Shown here: piece by piece, positions 1-8,890 of the stretch
Position numbering within the stretch: the first letter of the stretch is position 1
Layout: the number at the start of each line of letters is the position of its first letter
Assembly: GCA_016714045.1 (NCBI GenBank)
Contig: JADJNY010000015.1
Location: forward strand, 186,001-250,000
Length of the DNA stretch: 64,000 bases
Origin: Planctomycetota bacterium
GTDB lineage: Bacteria > Planctomycetota > UBA1135 > GCA-002686595
Reading direction: 5' to 3'
Program-made: the position numbers and the translations under genes
Notes under the pieces: model-generated
The model's database searches: none
The model's input: only the letters and a program-made list of their open reading frames with translations
What the model was told of the DNA's origin: nothing

Positions 1-1
1 G

Positions 2-634
2 AACGGCCGGCTCGTGCACGGCGCGGGCTTCTGCTGGGAGCTCGAGGCCGACGCCGTCGAGATCCTGTTCGCGGAGAACGTGCTGCTCGGTCCGCTCACG
101 CAGGTGTGGCCCGGCGACCGTCGCCTCGTCGTGAATGCGACGTCCGTGAAGCTGAACACGGACCCGCGCTTCCCGGCGCGGCTCCTCGGACTCGGTGATG
201 AGCCCGTCGCGCTGTCCGACCTGTACGGCTTCGAGGGCTCGCTCGTGTCCGTCGAGGGGTACTTCGAGAGCGGCGTGCTGCGCGCGACGATCATCGAGAC
301 CGCGGCGTGGGTCCCGCATCCCGTGCACGACACGGTGATCGTGGAGCGCGCGACGTGGGATCCGTCGAAGGAGTCGATCGACGTGCGCGGCTACGTCTCG
401 CTCCGGCCCGGAGCGACGATGCTCGTTCCGTTCGTGTCGATCTACACGGGGACGGAGAACCCGGGTGGTGGCTGCAACGGCGTGCTCGCGAGCACGGCCA
501 ACGTGACGTACGACCCGACGACGCAGCTCGGTCAGTTCCGCTACCGCAGCCCAGACCACGCTCACCCGCAGAAGCCCGCGAGCGTGTGCGCGCAGTCCGC
601 GGGCGGGGGCAGTGACGACCTCGTGGTCGAGTGA
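2..634 (+). CDS. hypothetical protein, 5' end outside window
   Basis: The reading frame is open from the left edge, so the N-terminus is missing; 210 residues and the stop are visible. I do not recognise the family with certainty. Residues around 70-95 ('VSVEGYFESGVLRATIIE') have the look of the small beta-barrel DUF5666 fold, in which a short strand pair carries a 'V.GTL..GVL.A..I' pattern. The C-terminal half is beta-rich, with a Gly/Cys segment ('GGGCNG') and a polar tail. The likely role is extracytoplasmic, as for many beta-rich planctomycete proteins, but no signal peptide can be checked. The next gene is convergent and ends 12 bp away. Confidence 0.7.
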   Translation, partial: NGRLVHGAGFCWELEADAVEILFAENVLLGPLTQVWPGDRRLVVNATSVKLNTDPRFPARLLGLGDEPVALSDLYGFEGSLVSVEGYFESGVLRATIIETAAWVPHPVHDTVIVERATWDPSKESIDVRGYVSLRPGATMLVPFVSIYTGTENPGGGCNGVLASTANVTYDPTTQLGQFRYRSPDHAHPQKPASVCAQSAGGGSDDLVVE

Positions 635-646
635 TCGCACCGTCGA

Positions 647-1198
647 TCAAAGGACGAACGGCACCAGCCGCTTCGTGCGCCGCGCGTACTCGCTCCACGC
701 GACGCCGAACCGGCCCGCGAGCGTGCGCTCCTCGACCGCAATGCGCCACGCGAGCGGCGGCAGCGCGCACGCGAGGAGCGCGAACGCCGAGAGCGCGCTC
801 CCCAGCACGCCGCACACGCCGAAGAGCACGAGCACGAGCCCCGTGTAGGACGGGTGGCGCACGAAGCGATACGGGCCGCGCACGACGAGCTCGTGCCCGC
901 TCTGGATCGCGACGTCGACGGTGAAGAAGCGGCCGAGCACGAGCACGGCCCACCACCGGACCACGAGCCCGACGCTCATCGCCGCGCACCCGCCGACGTA
1001 CCACGCGCGCAGATCGCCCGGCAGACGCCAACCCGCGACGAACGAGAGCCCGAGCGCGAGCCCGATCCCGAGCGTCATCGTCACCCAGAGCACGCGCACG
1101 GTCGGGTCGGGCGTGAGACCGCGCGTCGAGCGATGGCGAAGGGCGAGGAGGGCCTCGGTGAAGACCCAAGCGGCGAAGAGGAGCTCGTGGGCGTGCAT
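647..1198 (-). CDS. isoprenylcysteine carboxyl methyltransferase-like membrane protein
   Basis: A 183-residue polytopic protein of the ICMT/phospholipid N-methyltransferase (PEMT/ICMT) fold. Hydrophobic segments run throughout. The diagnostic C-terminal signature is present: 'GPYRFVRHPSYTG' followed by a hydrophobic stretch and 'EERTLAGRFGVAWSEYARR', corresponding to the RHP...E..L motif that binds S-adenosylmethionine. Family members methylate small membrane-associated substrates; in bacteria the substrate is usually unknown. The ATG at 1198 was chosen because it directly precedes the first membrane segment; a longer in-frame extension to 1372 is Arg-rich and does not look like protein. Confidence 0.82.
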   Translation of the reverse strand: MHAHELLFAAWVFTEALLALRHRSTRGLTPDPTVRVLWVTMTLGIGLALGLSFVAGWRLPGDLRAWYVGGCAAMSVGLVVRWWAVLVLGRFFTVDVAIQSGHELVVRGPYRFVRHPSYTGLVLVLFGVCGVLGSALSAFALLACALPPLAWRIAVEERTLAGRFGVAWSEYARRTKRLVPFVL

Positions 1199-1475
1199 GG
1201 GGCGCGGGGCGCGATCTTCTCCAAGACACCCGCGAGATTCACTCACGCACGGGATCCTCGCGCGGTGCCGCTCCGCGTGCCCGTGTTCCCCGCGGACAAC
1301 TGAACTCGCCTGCAGCCCCGTCGAGACTCTCCTCCGCGCGCGTGTGGCGGGCACGCGGGCGAGGGCGGACACCCGGGCAACGAGCCCGCCCGTGCACGTG
1401 AATGACGACGGCCGAGCTTCCGACCGCGTACTGGGTCGGCCGGTCGGCCTCGATAGTGAACTCCGGCTGATCGAC

Positions 1476-1982
1476 TCAGTGCGAGGCAGGCGCAGCCGTG
1501 ATCGTCAGTTCGTTCGCGAGATCGTCGAGAGTTCCCCACGTGCGTCCCGCGATCGGTGCCAGCGTGACCGAGAACGAGCGGATCTGTTCCGGTCCAATGG
1601 GGCCCCCTACGTCGAGCCCGTGGGCGGACACATCGACGGTCTCAGTCGAGTCGACGTTCAAGAGCTCGTGATACAGCGTCTGTCCGACGAGAGTCATCGG
1701 CCCGCTGACGTAGAGTGCGTTGATTCGAACCGGACGCAGAGAGCGGCCGTCGGACGTGGCCAAGGCGGGGAGTAGCGAGACTGAAATCTCCGCGCCAACG
1801 CCGCTGGAGAGCACGATCGATTTCTCCAAGGAACGAGGCGCGTCCGTCGAGATGGGGACTGCACTCGTCGAGCGATGTTCTTCCGACTGCGTCGATCGCG
1901 CGCCGCGGTAGAACGCCAGCGCGGCACCGCTGCCTAGGACGACGAACGCGACACTGAGAGCGAGCACTCGATGCTTGGTCAT
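1476..1982 (-). CDS. hypothetical exported protein
   Basis: A 168-residue protein with a clear N-terminal export or membrane-anchor segment (MTKHRVLALSVAFVVLGSG, then Ala-rich) followed by a short Ser/Thr/Arg linker and a beta-rich domain of about 115 residues ('VRINALYVSGPMTLVG', 'SFSVTLAPIAG'). No family recognised. It stands alone, 277 bp from the methyltransferase-like gene and 315 bp from the helicase gene. Its base composition is less GC-saturated than the flanking genes, which may mean recent acquisition or weak constraint. Confidence 0.6.
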   Translation of the reverse strand: MTKHRVLALSVAFVVLGSGAALAFYRGARSTQSEEHRSTSAVPISTDAPRSLEKSIVLSSGVGAEISVSLLPALATSDGRSLRPVRINALYVSGPMTLVGQTLYHELLNVDSTETVDVSAHGLDVGGPIGPEQIRSFSVTLAPIAGRTWGTLDDLANELTITAAPASH

Positions 1983-2297
1983 GAGTCAGCCTCTTCGTGG
2001 AAGCAGAGATGGGACTCGAGATGGAGTTGAGATCGGGGCCGGAGCGACGACCGAGGCCTGAGCAGTTCCTCGATGGCCTGAGGACACGCGGCACCACGGG
2101 CTTCAGCTTCGACTCACAGGAGAGAAGGCTAGCCTCGAAGTGGCGACGGGCTCCAACACCAGCCTGAACTTACCCCCCCGCCGTGTTCGACAACCAGGCG
2201 GGGCGGCGCCCCCTCGGTGACAGGGCTCCGGCTCGCCGGGATCTGCAGCGTTCGACACGTCGGAGTCCCCGTGTTCCTCAGCACCCAGTCCCTTCCC
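1983..2297. other. intergenic region, no gene seen
   Basis: 315 bp between the upstream side of the exported-protein gene and the 3' end of the helicase gene. It holds a homopolymeric C run near 2170 and a short GC palindrome (ggggc-ggc-gcccc) near 2207-2219 that could help terminate the helicase transcript. No coding signal, promoter or RNA gene that I can support. Confidence 0.4.
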
Positions 2298-4349
2298 TCA
2301 CAGGTCCTTGTGCGGCAGATGCGCCGCCCCGCTCTTCGCGCTCTTCTTCTTCGCGCGCGTCCGCTTCCCGCCCTTCTCGACGCGCACCGGCGGCGCGGCG
2401 CCGCCCGCGGCTTTCCAGTCCTTCGGCGGCGTCTCGCCCTTCATTTCGTACAGGAAGCGCGACGGGTGCGAGTCGACGCGCGTGCCGTACTTCGAGCGCG
2501 ACTTCGTCAGCGTGATCGTCAGGTGTCGCTTCGCGCGCGTGATGCCGACGTACATCAACCGCCGCTCCTCCTCGACCGTGTCCTCCGCGACGGAGCGTGC
2601 GTGCGGCAGGATCCCCTCTTCGACGCCGACGAGGTAGACGCGCTCGAACTCGAGGCCCTTCGCCGAGTGCAGCGTCATCAGCGTCACCGCGTCCTTCTTC
2701 TGCTGCTTGTCGTCGCCGCGGCTGTCCTCCGCGTCGAGCGTCAGCGCCTCGAGGAACGTCGCGAGGCTCGCCTTGCGCGTGCGCCGCACGTGGTTCTCGG
2801 CCATGTCGAGCACTTCCATCACGCCCTGCCAGCGCTCCTCGCGCGTCTTCGGGTCGGGGTACGCGCGATCGACCTCGCCGCGGTAGTTCACGGCCTCGAG
2901 CAGCTGTCGGATCCAACCGACGAGCGCTTCACCGGGATCCGCCGCGAACACCGAGAGCGTGTTGCGGAACGTCCGCACCGCGTCGACGGTCGCGGCGGGG
3001 AGCTCGGCCGCGAGCTCCGGCGTCTCGAATACCTTGACGACCGAGATCCCGTGCTGCGTCGCGATGTCGACCGCCTTGTCGATCGAGCCCTTGCCGATGC
3101 CGCGCGGCGGACAGTTCACGACGCGCAGGAACGACACCTCGTCGCGCGGGTTGTTCGCTAGCCGCAGGTACGCGAGCACGTCGCGCACCTCCTTGCGGTC
3201 GAAGAACGACATGCCGCCGATCAGCACGTACGGGATCGCGCGCAGGCGGAACTGCTCCTCGAACGCGCGCGGCTGCGTCTGCGTGCGGAAGAGCACCGCG
3301 AAGTCGCTGAACTTCGAATGGTTGAGCCGCACCCGCTCCGCGATCTCTTTCGCGGCGGCGTCGGCCTCGCTCGCCTCGTCGTCGCCGCGCAGCATCACGA
3401 TCGCCTCGCCCTTGCCGAGCGCGGACCGCAGCGTCTTCGCGTGCCGATTGGGGTTGTTCGCGATGACCTTGTTCGCGGCCTCGAGGATCTCCGCCGTCGA
3501 GCGGTAGTTCGTCTCGAGCCGGATCACCTTCGCGCCGCGGAAGTCCTTCTCGAACGACAGGATCTTCGTGACGTCGGCGCCGCGCCAGCCGTAGATCGAC
3601 TGGTCGTCGTCGCCCACGACGCACAGGTTCTTGTGGCGGCCGGCGATCAGCTTGACGATCTCGTACTGCGGTCCGTTCGTGTCCTGGTACTCGTCGACCA
3701 TCACGTAGCGGAAGCGGTGCTCGAGCTCCGTGCGCACCTTCTCGTTCGTGCGCAGGAGCTGCAGCGTGAAGAGCAGCAGGTCGTCGAAGTCGACCGTGCG
3801 CGCGCGCCGCAGGTGCTCCTCGTACATCTTCCACGCGCGGCCGACGAGCTCGTCCTCGTCGCCCGCGGCCGTGGAGAGGAACGACTCGCTCGACATGAGC
3901 TTGTTCTTCATCAACGAGATTCGGCCCTGCAGCACGCTGGGCTGGATCGACGCCTCGCCGATGCGCAGCTCGCGCAACGCGCCCTTCACCGCGGCGAGCT
4001 GATCGCTCGAATCACAGATCGTGAAGTTCGGCGCGAGGCCCGCCTCGGCCGCGTGCGCGCGCAGGAGCTTCACGCAGAACGAGTGGAACGTGCCGACGGT
4101 GAGGAGCTTCGCCTTGTCCTTCCCGACGAGCCCGGCGACGCGCTCCCTCATCTCGCCCGCCGCCTTGTTCGTGAAGGTCATGGCGAGGATGTTCTCGGGG
4201 TGCACGCCCCACAACATCAGGAACGCCATGCGCACCGTGATCACCTTCGTCTTGCCCGAGCCCGCGCCGGCGAGCACGAGCACGGGGCCTTCGCGCGTGG
4301 TGACGGCGAGCTTCTGCTCGGGGTTCAGTCCCTTGAGGAGGTCGGTCAT
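2298..4349 (-). CDS. UvrD/PcrA-type superfamily I DNA helicase
   Basis: A 683-residue ATP-dependent 3'-5' DNA helicase of the UvrD/PcrA/Rep family, acting in the cytoplasm in excision repair, replication restart and recombination control. Motifs appear in order: Walker A GAGSGKT (residues 28-34), 'FTNKAAGEM', 'DEYQDTN', 'GDDDQSIYGWRGA', 'NYRS', 'TLHSAKGLEF' and 'VGITRAKRHL'. The length fits the family. The C-terminal 40 residues are Lys/Arg/Ala-rich, like the disordered PcrA tail. The ATG at 4349 begins exactly at the conserved 'LNPEQ' (Q-motif) region; the longer in-frame extension to 4790 is Arg/Ser-rich and unlikely. pcrA and uvrD cannot be told apart from sequence alone here. Confidence 0.95.
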   Translation of the reverse strand: MTDLLKGLNPEQKLAVTTREGPVLVLAGAGSGKTKVITVRMAFLMLWGVHPENILAMTFTNKAAGEMRERVAGLVGKDKAKLLTVGTFHSFCVKLLRAHAAEAGLAPNFTICDSSDQLAAVKGALRELRIGEASIQPSVLQGRISLMKNKLMSSESFLSTAAGDEDELVGRAWKMYEEHLRRARTVDFDDLLLFTLQLLRTNEKVRTELEHRFRYVMVDEYQDTNGPQYEIVKLIAGRHKNLCVVGDDDQSIYGWRGADVTKILSFEKDFRGAKVIRLETNYRSTAEILEAANKVIANNPNRHAKTLRSALGKGEAIVMLRGDDEASEADAAAKEIAERVRLNHSKFSDFAVLFRTQTQPRAFEEQFRLRAIPYVLIGGMSFFDRKEVRDVLAYLRLANNPRDEVSFLRVVNCPPRGIGKGSIDKAVDIATQHGISVVKVFETPELAAELPAATVDAVRTFRNTLSVFAADPGEALVGWIRQLLEAVNYRGEVDRAYPDPKTREERWQGVMEVLDMAENHVRRTRKASLATFLEALTLDAEDSRGDDKQQKKDAVTLMTLHSAKGLEFERVYLVGVEEGILPHARSVAEDTVEEERRLMYVGITRAKRHLTITLTKSRSKYGTRVDSHPSRFLYEMKGETPPKDWKAAGGAAPPVRVEKGGKRTRAKKKSAKSGAAHLPHKDL

Positions 4350-4509
4350 GGTGTGCGGTCCGCTCTGGGCGGCGCGAGAAGCTAGGGACTCGCGCGCCGC
4401 AGAGCCAGAGCGCGTCGGCGCGAGCGCTCCAAGTGATTGCGCGCACTCGCGGTCGACGGATCGACTCTCGCGGCGCGGCGTCGCGCGCGAAGAGCCGGCG
4501 CGACGCGGC

Positions 4510-6147
4510 TCAACGTCCGATCGACGCTCGAACGCGCTCGGCCATGGCCTCGATCCAAGGCTCCGAGCGCGCCGCGTCCCGCGCGGCGAGCTCCGTGCGC
4601 GCCGTTGCGATATCGGGGCTGCCGGACACCGGGTGGAGCGCGCGCAAGGCCCGCAGGAGCCCGTGCAGCACCGCTTCGGCGCCCTCCGCCGGCTTCGTCG
4701 CGCCGCGGAGCGCGACCTCGATCGCGCGCGCGTCGGTCGGGTGGAGCTCCTGCCCGAACGCGCCGCCCTCGAACTCGGCGAGGCCCGCATCGGCCTCGGC
4801 GCGCAGGCCGAGCTCCATGCGCGCCATCCACAGCCAGATCTGCGCGTCGGACGACTCGCGCTCGTCGAGCTTCACCGCGGCCTCCAGCGTCACTGCGGCG
4901 GCGCGCGCGTCGCCGGTCGCGAGCTGCGCCTGGCCGAGGAACATCCGGGCGCGCGCGTTCGACGGGAGGACCTCGACGAGGCGCTCCAGGTCCTTGCGCG
5001 CCGGCTCGAGCTCGCCGCGCTCGGCGCGGAGGAGCGCGCGCAGGCGACGGGCCTCCGGCGTCGATGGATCGGCGCGCAGCGCGGCGTCGCAGTCCGCGAG
5101 CGCGGCGTCGGTCCGCCGCAGTCCGACGCGCGCGAGGGCCCGCAGCTCCAACGCGTCGACGTCGTCCGGCGCCGTGCGGAGCGCCGCGGTCGCGTGCTCC
5201 TCGACGCGGGGCCAATCGGAGCTCTGGAACGCTTCCTCGGCGCGCGCCAGCTCGAGCGTGACGCCGGCGCGCGGGCTCTCCGCGACGCGCCGGGGGATGA
5301 ACGCGCACAACCCCGCGAGCATGAGCGCGAGGAACACGGTCGCGCCGACGCGCTTCGCGTCGAGCCGCGGCGGGCTGCGCGGATCACGGTCGAGGCACCA
5401 GCCCGCCGCGATGCCCGCGACGAGGCCGCCGAAGTGCCCCGCGTTGTCGATGTTCGGGTTCGTGAGGCCGAGCACGAGGTTGATGCCGAGCAGCCAGCCG
5501 ATCCACTTCATCGTCGCCGCGAACAGACCGCGCGGCATCTCGCGCCGATGCAGGAGGAAGAAGACGAAAATGCCCCCCATCGTCGCGAACACGGCACCCG
5601 ACGCGCCGGCGGAGAACGTCTCGGGCTTCATGAGCATGCTCGCGCACGAGCAGCCGATCGCGCCGAGCAGGTAGAGCACGAGGAACGCGCCGCGGCCGTA
5701 CAAACGCTCCGCGAGCGGCGCGAGCACCCACACGGCCCACAGGTTCATCCCGAGGTGGAGCAGCCCGTAGTGGACGAAACCCGCGGAGAGGAGCCGCCAC
5801 CATTCGCCGGCGGCGATCGCGGGCCCGTGGTTCGCGCCGAAGCGCAGGCCGTCCTCCGCGGACGGATCCAGCACGGAGACGCCGTGGACGACGGCCCACA
5901 GGAACCAGAGGAGGTTGAGCGCGATCAGGATCGGTCCGACGAGCGGGCGCTCCGGCCCGACGATCACGAAGTGCTCGGGCTCGCGCAGGACGCGCTCTCC
6001 GTCGCCGGGCGCGTCGGGCTCCGAACCGCGCGTCGGGGCCGCCGACCGTGAAACGGGCGGCGGCGCAGCGGCCGAGGACGCATCGGCCGACGGCGAAACG
6101 GGCCACGGCGGCACGGGCGGCGTCGGTTCGGGTTCGTTCGAGGTCAT
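4510..6147 (-). CDS. rhomboid intramembrane serine protease with TPR tail
   Basis: A 545-residue fusion. A Pro/Ala-rich cytoplasmic N-terminus (1-60) precedes about six membrane segments (70-250) with rhomboid signatures: 'HLGMN' in TM2 (H131, N135), the nucleophile in 'GASGA' (S183) and the catalytic histidine in 'NAGHFGG' (H238). After a seventh hydrophobic stretch (about 262-280), residues 290-500 form tetratricopeptide repeats ('DALELRALARVGL', 'NARARMFLGQAQLATGD'). It should cleave transmembrane substrates inside the bilayer, with the TPR region recruiting partners or substrates. The start overlaps the stop of the upstream carbonic-anhydrase-like gene in an ATGA tetranucleotide, so the two are translationally coupled. 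Confidence 0.92.
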   Translation of the reverse strand: MTSNEPEPTPPVPPWPVSPSADASSAAAPPPVSRSAAPTRGSEPDAPGDGERVLREPEHFVIVGPERPLVGPILIALNLLWFLWAVVHGVSVLDPSAEDGLRFGANHGPAIAAGEWWRLLSAGFVHYGLLHLGMNLWAVWVLAPLAERLYGRGAFLVLYLLGAIGCSCASMLMKPETFSAGASGAVFATMGGIFVFFLLHRREMPRGLFAATMKWIGWLLGINLVLGLTNPNIDNAGHFGGLVAGIAAGWCLDRDPRSPPRLDAKRVGATVFLALMLAGLCAFIPRRVAESPRAGVTLELARAEEAFQSSDWPRVEEHATAALRTAPDDVDALELRALARVGLRRTDAALADCDAALRADPSTPEARRLRALLRAERGELEPARKDLERLVEVLPSNARARMFLGQAQLATGDARAAAVTLEAAVKLDERESSDAQIWLWMARMELGLRAEADAGLAEFEGGAFGQELHPTDARAIEVALRGATKPAEGAEAVLHGLLRALRALHPVSGSPDIATARTELAARDAARSEPWIEAMAERVRASIGR

Positions 6148-6626
6148 GGTGCGCCCGCGGACTCGCCGACGTCGCGGAAGACGACCACGTCGTCGACGAG
6201 CGCAGCGAAGACGCAGCGTACCGTGTAGCGCGGGTGCGCGGCCAGGATCCGAGCGCGCGCGGCGCGCAAGTCCGCGACCTGGAGCGCGCGCACGTCCTCC
6301 AGCTTCCGGCCGGGGTGCTTGAGCGCGTAGTAGGCGCAGCCGTGGTGCGCGATCAGCCACACGGAGTGGAGGTCGTGCGCCTCGGAGAAGAGCCGCATCG
6401 CCTGGTCGAAGACGCGCGCCTCGTCGAACGAGCTCGTCCAGGGGTCGACGCACGCGGGCCCGCCGGGGATCGCGAAGAGGTCGGCGCGCTCGCTGACTTC
6501 GTGGCGCACGAACTCCTCGATCTGCGCGTGGTAGCGGCCGTCCGAGCAGCAGACGACGAGCGTCTCGGGGCGGTCGGGAGACCAGCGTTCCTGGGCGTGG
6601 TACTCGGGCTGGGGCGCGGCGTTCAT
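6144..6626 (-). CDS. small beta-carbonic-anhydrase-like protein
   Basis: A 160-residue protein with the zinc-site pattern of beta-class carbonic anhydrases: Cys-x-Asp-x-Arg at C27-S-D-G-R31 and His-x-x-Cys at H94-H-G-C97. That spacing fits the usual C...H-x-x-C ligand set and the Asp/Arg dyad. It is shorter than typical beta carbonic anhydrases (about 190-230 residues) and lacks an extended C-terminus, so it may be a divergent family member with another zinc-dependent role. It lies first in a two-gene unit with the rhomboid protease, overlapping by 4 nt (6144-6147). The polytopic membrane-protein gene upstream ends 12 bp before its ATG, so a three-gene transcript is likely. Confidence 0.72.
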   Translation of the reverse strand: MNAAPQPEYHAQERWSPDRPETLVVCCSDGRYHAQIEEFVRHEVSERADLFAIPGGPACVDPWTSSFDEARVFDQAMRLFSEAHDLHSVWLIAHHGCAYYALKHPGRKLEDVRALQVADLRAARARILAAHPRYTVRCVFAALVDDVVVFRDVGESAGAP

Positions 6627-6638
6627 GCGGTGTGTGGC

Positions 6639-8801
6639 TCAGCGCGCGAGGCGGTAGACGCGCATCACTTCGTTCTCGAAGACGAGCTCGGCGCCATCGC
6701 CGGCGAGCTGCAGCCCGCTCAACGGTTGCAGCTCCCAGTGCGTTCCGATCTCGCCGCGGTGCGAGAGGCGCAGACGGTCGACAATGGCCCAGACGTCGGC
6801 GTGCTCGATCGCGAGCGGCGCACGCGCGAGGAGCTCGCGCGCGGTGCGCAGTTGCGCGACGTCGGGGCCGGTCGCGAAGGCCGAGCGCACGGCGAGCCGT
6901 TCCGGGTGCAGGGGCGTGGTCGGCGGGTCGGTCCACCACCGGCCGTTCACCTCGTGCCAGCCCGCGGCGTGGCCGTGCGGATCGGCGCGCTCCGTCTCCA
7001 GGAACGCGCGGCGTTCCGCGTGCGCGGAGAACAGGATCTCGCCGCCGCGCGCGAGGAACACGGCGTCGCGCGGCGCGTGCTCGCGGATCCACGCGAGCCC
7101 GGCCTCGTACTGCGCGAAGAGCGCGCCCTCCTCCGGCTTCGGGAGCACGTCGCGCCGCGCGCGCGCCGCGGTGTCGAGCGCGGCGCCGATCACCGGAGCG
7201 ATCGACAGCGCGAGGACGCAGCCGAACGCGAGCCGTCCCGACGCGCGCTCGAACGGCCCCGCTCGGCCCGCCGCGGCCACGCGCACGAACGCCGCGGAGG
7301 CGAGCACCGCGAGGGCGACGTGCGCGACGTCGGCGAAGAAGAGCTGCGACACGCCCGGCGCGCCGAGCGCGAACGCGAGCACCGACCCCGCGAGCGCCGC
7401 CGTCACGAGCCACACGACGGCAGGATCGGCCGCGCCCGCCGCGCGCCGCCGCACGAGCACGACCGCGGTCGCGAAGAGGCACGGACCGTAGAAGAGGAGC
7501 ACCCAGAGCGGCGCGAGCACCCACTCGAGCCACGCCGGCGCCGTCTGCGCGGTCGCGCCCAACGCGCGCGCCATCGCCGCGAAGGACCCGGACGTCACGA
7601 GCGCGTGCCAGGGAACGACGCGGAACATCGCCCCGGCGTGGCTCCCGCCGCCGAAAGCGAGCGCAAGCGTCATCGGCGCGGCCGCGACGGCCGTCACGAG
7701 CGCCAGCGAGGCACCCGGACGCCACCGTCCGCCGCTCGCGAGCGCCACGAGCGCGAGCCCGCAGCACGCGGCGACGACGACGGGCATGACCGTGCCTTTC
7801 GTCCCCGCCGCGGCGATCGCGAGCGTGACGAGCGCGACGAGGCTTCCCACGCGCGGTCCGCGCGCGGCGCGCAGCTCCTGCGTCACGACGAAGGCGATCG
7901 CCGAGAAGAAGACGAGGCCGAGCACCATCGACGGGCTGCGGTACACGCCGTACGCGAGGTAGCTCGCGATGCTGACCTCGTTCGCGCGCAGGCCGAACAC
8001 GCGCACGAGCTCGAACCCGAGGTCCGCGTGCAGCACGACGAGCGCGGCGGCGACCAACCCGGCGTTCGCGCTGCGCCACAACGCGCGGGCGAGCGCGAAC
8101 GTGCCGAGCGCCAGCGCGACGGGGCCGAGCATCGGCAGGAGGCGCTCGAGGCCCTCGCGCACCGGCACGCCCATCGTCTCGCGCAAGCCCGCGGCCGTCG
8201 CGTAGGAGAAGTAGTGGTAGTTGAACGGCAGTCCCGCGATGCGCGCGTCCTCGAACGGAAGCGTGCGCCCGAGCTCCGCCGCGTTGCTCACGTGGAAGAC
8301 GCCGTCGAAGTCGAGGTCGCGCCACCAGCCGCCGGCCGGGAGCAAGTGCGCGCGGCCGATCGCGACCGCGAGGATCGCGAGGAGCCACAGGGACTGCGCT
8401 CCACCGACGCCCTCGCCCGACTGGGGCTCGGACTCGTCGACGCTGCGACGCACGCTCCACCACGCGAGGGGCAGGCTGACGAGCGGCCAGTACGCGAACG
8501 CGGACACGATCCCGAGGCGCTGCGCGCCGACGAAGGCGAGCACTTGGAGCGCGAGACCGAGCGCCAGCCCGAGCGCCGCCTGCGACCACCCGTCGTCGCG
8601 CCGCGGGCGGAGCGCACGCCACGCGCACCAGCCCGGCAGGAAGACGTGGAGCGCGAGGAAGCCCGTCGTGAGCGCGATCGCCTCCGGCCGCGCGCCGTTG
8701 ACGAGCGCGCGCGTGGCGGCATACGCGAACAAGAGCGCGATCCCGGCGCGATGCGCGAGAGGACCGGGCCCGCGGGCCACCGTGCTGCGTGCGTGCTCCA
8801 T
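6639..8801 (-). CDS. large polytopic membrane protein, glycosyltransferase-39/DUF2298-like
   Basis: About 720 residues with at least 12 hydrophobic segments and a C-terminal soluble domain of about 130 residues. The loop containing 'DLDFDGVFHVSNAAEL' and 'FNYHYFSYATAAGL' resembles the periplasmic Asp-containing first loop of GT-C type glycosyltransferases and DUF2298 proteins, where an Asp near the first loop is catalytic. It would then transfer sugar from a polyprenyl-phosphate donor at the membrane. That assignment is inference; only the topology is clear. The ATG at 8801 was chosen because the remaining upstream frame is Arg-rich and runs into the promoter region of the divergent esterase gene. 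Confidence 0.75.
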   Translation of the reverse strand: MEHARSTVARGPGPLAHRAGIALLFAYAATRALVNGARPEAIALTTGFLALHVFLPGWCAWRALRPRRDDGWSQAALGLALGLALQVLAFVGAQRLGIVSAFAYWPLVSLPLAWWSVRRSVDESEPQSGEGVGGAQSLWLLAILAVAIGRAHLLPAGGWWRDLDFDGVFHVSNAAELGRTLPFEDARIAGLPFNYHYFSYATAAGLRETMGVPVREGLERLLPMLGPVALALGTFALARALWRSANAGLVAAALVVLHADLGFELVRVFGLRANEVSIASYLAYGVYRSPSMVLGLVFFSAIAFVVTQELRAARGPRVGSLVALVTLAIAAAGTKGTVMPVVVAACCGLALVALASGGRWRPGASLALVTAVAAAPMTLALAFGGGSHAGAMFRVVPWHALVTSGSFAAMARALGATAQTAPAWLEWVLAPLWVLLFYGPCLFATAVVLVRRRAAGAADPAVVWLVTAALAGSVLAFALGAPGVSQLFFADVAHVALAVLASAAFVRVAAAGRAGPFERASGRLAFGCVLALSIAPVIGAALDTAARARRDVLPKPEEGALFAQYEAGLAWIREHAPRDAVFLARGGEILFSAHAERRAFLETERADPHGHAAGWHEVNGRWWTDPPTTPLHPERLAVRSAFATGPDVAQLRTARELLARAPLAIEHADVWAIVDRLRLSHRGEIGTHWELQPLSGLQLAGDGAELVFENEVMRVYRLAR

Positions 8802-8890
8802 GCGCGATCGGCACGATCGACGGATCGACCGCGCGCGAGGCGTTGCTACGATGCCCGCTCGAACCCGCTCCGCCAAGCACGAGATCCGCG

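Noticed and set aside
1717..1728. gattcgaaccgg, reverse complement of a tRNA T-loop motif
   Set aside because: It lies inside a protein-like frame (1476-1982) and has no supporting stems.
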